From: Theocolax elegans
Lineage: Eukaryota; Arthropoda; Insecta; Hymenoptera; Cerocephalidae
Reading direction: 5' to 3'
Assembly (NCBI GenBank): GCA_026168455.1
Contig: CM047428.1
Coordinates: 41,710,769 to 41,774,768 of the forward strand
DNA length: 64,000 nucleotides
Shown here piece after piece: positions 56,780-64,000 of this stretch. The notes below the pieces were generated by a model. That model was given only the letters and a program-made list of their open reading frames with translations. It was not told the origin of the DNA and did not search any database. The stretch's first letter is position 1. Each line of letters begins with the position of its first letter. Position numbers and translations under genes: made by a program.

Positions 56780-57200
56780 ACAAAATAAAAAGAGCATCCG
56801 ACACGAACATCAAGACGACAGGCATGAAATACAAAAATAATACCGGTAGCGGTCCTGTTTTTGCGGCTAACGGACACGCTCAAGGCGCGCATTATTTGTT
56901 CATTTTTTATTAACCACATATTACCAAATCATCACAACAATTATAAATACACAACTATTATTATAAATCACAAATCATACTATCTTATAATTACATACAC
57001 ACGAAGCATCAATTGTATTAATTAACAATAAATAACTAGCAAAAGCTTCGAATACTAATCTAGGAATAAGAATTCGTCGGTTAATGAACTGCAGTGTGGT
57101 CCTATTAGCGCGGCTAATAGACGCACCATAGGCACTTACAACTGTTAAATAATTTATGCACTAAACAATCTAAAATCAGAATAACAGGTCATTCTGATCA
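56780..57200. other. Non-coding flank, possible gypsy 3' region
   Basis: Two similar segments, GGTCCTGTTTTTGCGGCTAA (56853) and GGTCCTATTAGCGCGGCTAA (57100), are about 247 bp apart. This fits the start of the diverged repeats that follow. Confidence 0.4.
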
Positions 57201-57690
57201 TAAACAATTTATAAATAAATTAAATCCCATCAACAAATAAATCGCAAAAACGGTTATGTTTAGAAATACAATAACCGGAACCTTAGTTAACAAAATCCAA
57301 TCAAATTCTGTTACCATGAAACCTTTAGGAACTGAGATATCAATTTGTTAACTAACAATTATAAACACTCGACCAAATTACCCATATAGTTTTGTAAAGC
57401 TTGCACATCAAACAATCCATATTTATAAAAATATACCCTTGTTTTAATAAATAAATTTATAAATAAATTAAACATCATAAACAAATAAATTGACAAACGA
57501 TCAATTTTAGTAAAAATAAAAACCTTACCCTTAATTAACGAAATACAACAAAACACGCCATCATAGTCCTGATAGGAACCGAGATATGAATGTGTTAATT
57601 AATCGACCGCACAACGAAAACACCTATATAGTTTCGAATTACACATTCAACGAGCAATTCAAAATAGAAGAAAAACTCTAGCCAAATAAG
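57200..57690. repeat. Two diverged tandem copies of a 240-bp sequence
   Basis: The segments at about 57205-57445 and 57447-57690 share TTTATAAATAAATTAAA, ACAAATAAAT, GAACTGAGATATCAAT / GAACCGAGATATGAAT, AACTAACAAT and ACCCATATAGTTT / ACCTATATAGTTT in the same order. A third, weaker copy may precede them near 56950. Confidence 0.6.
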
Positions 57691-58345
57691 AGAGCAAAAA
57701 TATAAACAATTTCAAAATTATTGTTAATAAAAAAATTCAAAAATTTCATTTATTAAAAATAATAGTCATCAATCTTAATTGCAAAATTACTAACACTTTG
57801 TTTCCACGAATTCGGAAATATTTTCCAAAAACACGTATAATTTTGCAACTACTGTAAAATAAATTGTTATAATAACAAAATTATCATCTCGGTCACGTGC
57901 CAAACCAAATCCATACATAAAAAAACCCAAAAAGATAAAAGCAAATAGTAATAACAATTTTTACTCAAAAAGCGACAATTCTTCACTGTATAAGTAATAT
58001 GACAGTTCTCCGCGAGCAATAAAAGTCATAGATAAAAAGATATGGTAATTGACATTTTCGACTTTTAATATAACAACAACCATAAATAAATAAAGAGGGC
58101 CACATACTCCAATATAAGAAATTGCATGAAATAACGAATACCCCCAAAAAGAGAAGACAAAAGAGAAAAGAGACATACACAGTGTCAATGGTAACGCGTT
58201 AACTCACGCATACACATATACGTGACACACAATACCCAAGAGTTGCTCCGCTCCGAGATCACTCACACGAATCAAATAAAACGGCATACATATATACATA
58301 AAATAACACACACTAATCTCGGGAAGTAACAGCACTCACACAACT
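57691..58345. other. AT-rich stretch without recognised features
   Basis: No gene was recognised. CA/TG-rich short motifs increase from 58190 onward. Confidence 0.5.
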
Positions 58346-58569
58346 AAAAGAAGTCGCGTCGGCACGCACACCAGCATAGCTCACACGTATGCTCCGAGCC
58401 GCGAGCTACTCGTTAACCAGCAGGCCGCACCGCACGCACACTAACGCGACTCACATACCTGCACCGATGACTAAAAGCCATAGTAGTATACGTAAAGTCG
58501 CACCGGCGTGCACACTAGTACAGCGCACATGCATGCGCTCCGAATCGCGAGCTACTCGATAATCATCAA
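58346..58569. repeat. GC-rich direct repeat pair
   Basis: Two diverged copies start near 58346 and 58498. They share GCACACYAG, AGCTCACACGTATGCTCCGA / GCGCACATGCATGCGCTCCGA, and CGCGAGCTACTCG followed by TAATCATCA / TTAACCAGCA. The spacing is about 147 bp. The high CpG content stands out against the AT-rich surroundings. Confidence 0.7.
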
Positions 58570-59559
58570 AATAGACCACAAATTAATCAATAAAGAATGT
58601 TTTAACTATAACAATAGTGATAACAACAATACAATTAACAAAATACCAAACAATAATATCGAGTACGTAAGTGTTGTATCTGATAAACGAAATAAATTAT
58701 TACTAATAAAAATATATAAAGAGAGGCGATAAACAAAATAATCAATTTATCTGATAACCAAAAAAATTATCACTCTTAAAATATATATAAAGAGAAAACA
58801 CAAAGTAATAAGAGTATTAAATCACAAAATTAGAAAGAGAAATTAGCAATTAACAGTAATATAAAATTAATAAAAAAGAAAGGAACTGTACATCACATTT
58901 ACATTTGGAGGCGCATCATAATTTTACTAACAGAAAATTCACCGGGCGAGCGAAAAAAGTGTATACGTACGACACCTGAAACTCACACACGGAAACGCGA
59001 GGCGTAGAACTGAATACTTTCATACAAGGATACGTGTGAGCTACGCGCCAAACCGTTAACGATAGTAGCAAAACAAGTAATCTTACAAAGAAAAACCTAA
59101 CTGATTAATTATCAATAAATAATGATTTTACTTAACAAAACAAAGCAACTTTAATCAAAATTTATATTAATGTTTATACGGAAAAAAAATTGTAAATATC
59201 AATGAAAACACCGATCGACAAAAAAATATGTAACAGCAAAATTAAAGCATATAAACATATAGTAAAACCCGCTAATTTCTAACGTAAAAATCTCAAACCC
59301 AGAAATACTCGCGTTCAATCCCGGTTGAAAGAAACCAATGAAAACCAATACAAAAAAATTTTGATTGCATGTTATAAGTTTTTGCACCAGGAAATGCTTA
59401 TGAAAACCAATAAGATGTATAATTTCATTGTTTTATATAAGAAATATCAAATAAATTTGTATTGGTATTCATTTGCATTTCCTGAAGAAAAATTATGAAT
59501 AATTCACAATTAATTTTTTATAAAAATATTCTATTGTAATTTATAAGAAATTGCTAATG
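58570..59559. other. AT-rich stretch without recognised genes
   Basis: Short direct repeats (AAATATATAAAGAGAGGCGAT and AATATATATAAAGAGAAA near 58710 and 58780) are seen. Nothing coding was recognised. Confidence 0.5.
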
Positions 59560-60490
59560 ATGCTATTAAAGTATCAAATAGATAATGTTTTTTATCAGAA
59601 TTGATAAGATTTTTCTAGTAACTAATAAAATTGTATTATTTTACAGTAATTAAAGGGAAAAAACCAATAAAATTTAATAATATTTTCACTGAACTTACCT
59701 GCATATACTGGAAGAAAAAACGGAACTTTAAGACTCCCAGATTTTGGTTTAATCAGTTATTTGGAGTTTTTCCTAATGAATGATTAATGAGATTGATATG
59801 TATTTTTGCTACAATATATTCATAGGATTAATATGGTTTTTTCTGGTATGTTGGAATGGAATTTTCATTAGCATTCATGCTCTTTTTCCGCATACACGGT
59901 ATTACATTTTATTTGTTCTAGTTAGTATTAACCTATTAACTCACCTTATTTTTTATTAGAATCGATGTGTATATTACGATTAATATTATCAGAAGTTGAT
60001 GGTTTTTTCTAACGAATATATAATAGAATTAATAAGTTTTTACTACAATTTATTAAGGAGATTAAAATGGATTTTGCAGGTACGGTGAACTGGAATTTTT
60101 ATTAGAATTTGTGCTCTTTTTCCGCGTACACGGCATTATATTTCACTATTTCTAGCTAGTATAAACCTATATTAACTCACCTTATTTTTTTATTGGATCG
60201 ATGTGTATATTACGATCAATTTTATTACAAATCGATGGTTTTTTCTGGCGAATAAAGAATGGAATTGATAAGCATTATTGCTACACTTTATTAGTGAGAT
60301 CGTAATAGTTTTTCCATGTGTGTTGGACTAGAACTTTCATTAGGATTCATGCTCTGTTCCACTTATACGATATTACCCGCGTAAAAATATAAACTATTGC
60401 CAAGATATTGCAGAGATATTGGAAATAGCTATTGCAAACATATTGCCAATATATTGCTACTTGATAGGAATATATTGGAAATACATTAAT

Positions 60491-60504
60491 AATATAGCGC
60501 TAAA
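60491..60504. repeat. Target-site duplication, left copy
   Basis: AATATAGCGCTAAA is identical to 60930-60943, a 14-bp perfect duplication around the SINE. Confidence 0.93.
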
Positions 60505-60929
60505 GCAACCGACACGGTGGCGGAGTGGCGGAAACGCACCTCAGCCGATCACGAAAGTTAAGCAGCACTGAGTGCCGTTGGCACTTGGATGGGTGATTCT
60601 TGTGCGGCTTTCGGGAGCGGTTAGGTGTTTCTCCACACTTCACAACGTGAGCGGAAGGTGTGGAACATTTGGTTTCGGTGTTTGGGCCTACGCAAGGTGA
60701 CCTGAACATCTAAACAGAATGTTTCAATACACCGGCCATCTCGTGGAAGGTTTTCCTATAAGCTTTTCCCTTCCTCACGGGCATAACCCCGGGCGAATGC
60801 GAGACGGTGGGGACTGGGATGGGAAAAATTGGAATGTTTTCACCCCCACACATAGGTGGTAGGGGTGTCCCTGTAAAAACCCGTTTAATGGGTATACGGG
60901 GTGATGAGCAAAGAGAATAAAAAAAAAAG
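60505..60929 (+). mobile_element. 5S-rRNA-derived SINE (SINE3 type)
   Basis: A 425-bp element has a head that resembles 5S rRNA: CCGATCACGAAAGTTAAGCAG (60545), the 5S-type A box GTTAAGCAGC and the C box CTTGGATGGGTGA (60584-60597). These are the internal Pol III promoter elements. An unrelated GC-rich body follows, and the element ends with an A-rich tail (GAATAAAAAAAAAAG). Perfect 14-bp target duplications flank it. It needs a LINE partner for mobility, and which one is unknown. Confidence 0.88.
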
Positions 60930-60943
60930 AATATAGCGCTAAA
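60930..60943. repeat. Target-site duplication, right copy
   Basis: This is identical to the left copy, directly after the A-rich tail. Confidence 0.93.
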
Positions 60944-61084
60944 CCACACTTACCCAAAGATTCCCAATATGTTGGCAATAGTCGATAAATTATTTATTTA
61001 TTATTATAGTGATAAATAAAGTTTAAATTTATATCTTAACTTAGCTAGAATCGGGTAAATTAAAAAAAAAATTAAAAAAAAAGT

Positions 61085-61155
61085 TTGCTATCCTCGGGAA
61101 TTGAACCTTTAATCTTTAGATCCAGATGCTTGCTCTGTACCACTGAGCTATTTTG
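61085..61155 (-). pseudogene. tRNA-like sequence in the left foldback arm
   Basis: On the minus strand it has an A box (TAGCTCAGTGG), a D stem of four pairs (GCTC/GAGC) and a B box (GGTTCAATTCC). No good acceptor stem is formed, so it is tRNA-derived rather than a working tRNA gene. Confidence 0.55.
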
Positions 61156-61370
61156 TTATTTTGATTGTTACAGTTAATTTCAGGCTATAAAGAGCGATTG
61201 AGAAAACGTTTGATAAATTTTCTAAGTCCAAATTTTATAAATTTAATTTATTTGAATTTAATTTGAATTTAATTTTAATTTGTATTTATAAAGTTTGGAC
61301 TTAGAAAATTTATCAAACGTTTTCTCAATTGGTCTTTATAGCCTGAAATTAACTGTTGAAAATCAAAATA

Positions 61371-61440
61371 ACAAAATAGTTCAGTGGTAAAGAGCAAGCA
61401 TTTGGATCTAAAGATTGAAGGTTCAATTCCCGGGGATGGC
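61371..61440 (+). pseudogene. tRNA-like sequence in the right foldback arm
   Basis: This is the mirror of the left-arm copy with A-box TAGTTCAGTGG and B-box GGTTCAATTCC. Several base changes between the two arms show that they have diverged since the arms formed. Confidence 0.55.
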
Positions 61441-61930
61441 AAACTTTTGTTTTTATTTTTTTTTTAATTTACCCGATTCTAGCTAAGTTAAGTTATAAAT
61501 TTAAACCTTATTTATCACTATAATAATAAATAAATAATTTATCAACTATTGCCAACATATTGGGAACCTTTGGGTGAGTGTGCTTTAGCGCTATATTAGC
61601 AATGTATTTCCAATATATTCCTATCAAGCAGCAATATATTGGCAATATGCTTATTAGTATAAACCGATGAACTCATTCTTCTTAATTTGAATTGATGTGT
61701 ATGTTACGTTAATTTTATTACACATTGATGGTTTTTTCTAGCGAATATATAGAATTGAAGTTATTAAGTATTTTTGCTACCATTTCTTCATGGGTTTAAA
61801 TTATTCAGTATAAACCTATCTAAGAACTCTATTTTTTTATTTAAATTAATATGAATGTTACTACCAATTTTATTAAAAATTGACAGTTGTTTCTAACAAA
61901 TGAATAATTTATTTGATAATAAGCATATTT

Positions 61931-62197
61931 AGTACAATTTTTGCAAATTTTGGAATTTCCTTTTTGTAAAAAGAAGCGATGGCCGGATGTTGTGAAACCA
62001 AGTGAAATGTTAATATGATTTGCTCGTGTAGTACACATGTGTTTAAAATATTGAAGGTTACAAATTTCCTTAACAATCGGCGTGATAAATCATAAATAAA
62101 TATAATATAACAAATTGTTATTTTAAGTAAAAAAGGTAGCGTAATATTTAAAATAACGATAATTAAATATATCGTACAAAAAATTAATTTATTTTTG
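61931..62197. other. AT-rich stretch without recognised features
   Basis: No feature was recognised. Confidence 0.5.
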
Positions 62198-62560
62198 GTC
62201 TTTTGCAAGTATTGCATATTACATAGGGTAACGCTTATTTTTATCGTTAACTGTTTAAATTATATTTTATCTCCAGTTTCGCTCACTGATTAAATTATAA
62301 ATAATAATGAAAAAGTAATTATAGTTACTTATTTACGCACAATTTTCAGTCAAATTTGAGATTCAAGTGTTAATCTATTTTTAGTTTTTCGCAAGTATTG
62401 CATAATACGCATACAGTTACTCTTATTTTAATTTATAACTTTTCAAATTATATCTTTGTCTAAAGCTTTCTTTGTGATTAAATTATAAATATTAATAAGG
62501 AATTAATAATTAATTACTCGTTTACGCAGAATTTTCAGTCAAATTTTAATGCCGATTAGA
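62198..62560. repeat. Diverged 184-bp tandem duplication
   Basis: Copies start near 62199 (TTTTGCAAGTATTGCATATTA) and 62383 (TTTTCGCAAGTATTGCATAAT). They share CACTGATTAAATTATAAAT / TGTGATTAAATTATAAAT and TTTTCAGTCAAATTT at matching places. Confidence 0.75.
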
Positions 62561-62769
62561 ATACGGAAATTTGATGAGCAGAGCCAACGCATGTGTATAT
62601 CTTCTATAGTCCGAATATTGTTGAAAAACATGTTAATTATACGATTGACTGTAAGGTAATGAATCGCTACCTCATAATTTTCTAATCAGCACTAAAAAAG
62701 CTTTTATTAAGGAGGTAATACTCTAAAAATTTAAAATGAATTATAAAATCATAGTTTTCAAATATTTAA

Positions 62770-63285
62770 CTATTCAAGTTATATTTACTTACAATTATAC
62801 ACATTGAAAGATTTACCACCTACCATCTGTATCATCCTCTGTATACTGGAAAAATGCACTTTGAACTGGTGTGCAATATACATTGTTGACCAATGAACCA
62901 ATTTTGATAATAATACCTTTTTTGTATCTAAAACATATCAGTTACTATTAAAACTATTTAAAATGTGATATTTCTAGATCCTAAATTGTAGAGTAAAATA
63001 AATGTAAAAAATTACACAAAATTTCAATAATTTAAAACAGTTGGAAAATTTTTAATTTTCCTTAACACAACAATTTAGGATTTAGAAAAATCGTATTTTG
63101 AATAGCTTCAGTAGTAAAGGACATGTTTAGCTACAAAAAAGAGATATTAGATCAAAATTGGTTCATTGGTCAAAGGTGTACTTTGCGGTTTAGCTCTAAA
63201 AGCATTTTTCCAATGTATGGAGCATTTAGATCAAAATATTTCAGTTATTATAGTACCAAGTAAATATAACTTAGATAGCAAAAAT
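62770..63285. mobile_element. Old foldback (MITE-like) inverted repeat
   Basis: The left arm has AAGTTATATTTACTT, GGAAAAATGC and ACCAATGAACCAATTTTGAT (62886-62908). The right arm has their complements (63151-63173 for the last). The centre is near 63029 and arms are up to about 250 bp with many mismatches. It has no coding capacity. Confidence 0.65.
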
Positions 63286-63605
63286 GCACTTATTTATAAC
63301 AATACTTATAGTCTTAATTTATTTTACCAATTTTCAGTGTATTGGCCCCTTAATGCCAATAAACATTATAATTTATTTACAAAAATATGGTAATAGACAC
63401 CACATTATGCGACTAATAGATATAACTGAAGCCGCAAACAATATAATATTTTTATATTGGATATATCCTGTAAATTATAATTTTTTATTATACAGGCAAC
63501 AATCCTAGAAAGTTATTCAATTTGATACACAATACATTTAATCAAAATATAGCCAGAAAAAAATTGTTTTTATCTACCAATCTACCAATCAAATTTGATT
63601 ACCAA
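63286..63605. other. AT-rich stretch without recognised features
   Basis: No feature was recognised. Confidence 0.5.
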
Positions 63606-63726
63606 TAAAAATATAATAATAATATAATATTTAATAATAATATTTAATATATAATATTTAATAATAATATTTAATATATAATATTTAATAATAATATTTA
63701 ATATATAATATTTAATATATAATATT
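63606..63726. repeat. AT-only minisatellite
   Basis: A repeated unit of about 30 bp composed of AATATTTAATAATAATATTT and ATATATA variants, made entirely of A and T. Confidence 0.85.
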
Positions 63727-64000
63727 TTTTTACCAATCAAAGCACACATAAAGAGATAGAGTAATTTGAAAAAATCTCGAAAGCCGTATTTTGTAACATT
63801 TGAATAAGACAAAGAGAGCAATATATAATTGGGTGCACGTATTTGTTTGCATAAACCACTATTTAACTCTCTTTATAGTGTATATTAAAATTAATTAATA
63901 ATTTACCATGTTTACCTTGTACGTATGATACAAACAAAAACTTGGCTTGTGTGTTGTAAAAGAATGCAAGGAAAACCACCTCAAACAAACCCGTATATCA
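63727..64000. other. AT-rich end of window without recognised features
   Basis: No feature was recognised. Confidence 0.5.

Larger units (their letters stand above)
60437..61651. mobile_element. Foldback element with tRNA-like arms
   Basis: The left arm starts ATATTGCCAATATATTGCTAC and the right arm ends in its complement; the centre is near 61263. Arms are about 390 bp once the SINE in the left arm is removed. Each arm carries a tRNA-like sequence. AT-rich subterminal repeats of ATATTGC are present. It has no coding capacity. Confidence 0.82.
59560..61930. repeat. 235-bp tandem array, split by an insertion
   Basis: Recurring landmarks are ATCGATGTGTATATTACGAT (59963, 60198, and a variant at 61694), TTTTTCTAACGAATATA-type (59770, 60008, 60241, 61735, 61888) and GCTCTTTTTCCGC. 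The spacing is 235 bp. About five diverged monomers remain, with the foldback element at 60437-61651 between the third and fourth. Confidence 0.75.

Overview
This window looks like a repeat island from an AT-rich insect nuclear genome, plausibly an ant or another hymenopteran. The evidence is the mix of eukaryotic transposon families (Helitron, two Ty3/gypsy elements, a Jockey-type LINE, a TTAA-targeting DNA transposon, a 5S-derived SINE, foldback elements, satellites), a short TTAGG-type motif and low GC. The species assignment is inference. I found no ordinary single-copy host gene; every recognisable protein belongs to a mobile element, and most are broken.

Region 1, 1-33383: a compound amplification built from a dead Helitron fragment (HUH Rep domain only, no helicase). 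A unit of about 2.94 kb is tandemly repeated from 3736 to about 10640. A second module (called T here) interrupts the Rep reading frame just after its paired tyrosines. T carries a tRNA-like sequence with intact Pol III boxes inside a 1.36 kb element with 13-bp inverted ends. From about 12.4 kb onward the modules form nested giant palindromes: 12385-19372 around a 533-bp loop, 17537-21209 with a 1-nt centre at 19373, and 21211-31046 around the same loop in the opposite orientation. All Rep copies that reach that far share one frameshift and one in-frame stop, so the units multiplied as DNA segments after the Helitron died.

Region 2, 33383-38164: an LTR-like segment, then a broken minus-strand Ty3/gypsy element with an integrase and an envelope gene that resembles chuvirus-type glycoproteins. 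A GC-rich unclassified block and a 100-N assembly gap (38165-38264) follow.

Region 3, 38335-40325: a 63-bp satellite of about 31 monomers, partly in a two-monomer higher-order pattern. Its far edge, and part of its monomer, match the tail of the Region 1 unit.

Region 4, 40326-47880: a degenerate minus-strand Jockey-type LINE (40999-44921) whose RT has lost the motif A segment, AT-rich sequence, and a near-perfect 1-kb foldback element (46785-47780).

Region 5, 47880-56800: an almost intact TTAA-bounded DNA transposon (48796-51547) with a 547-codon DDE-type transposase, a truncated zinc-binding transposase fragment, and a broken plus-strand Ty3/gypsy pol that lacks its integrase core.

Region 6, 56800-64000: AT-rich repeats, including a 235-bp tandem array split by a foldback element with tRNA-like sequences in its arms, itself hit by a 5S-rRNA-derived SINE with a perfect 14-bp target duplication.

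The most unusual signal is the palindrome system of Region 1. Whether it is a real chromosomal amplicon or partly an assembly artefact is the first question to settle.
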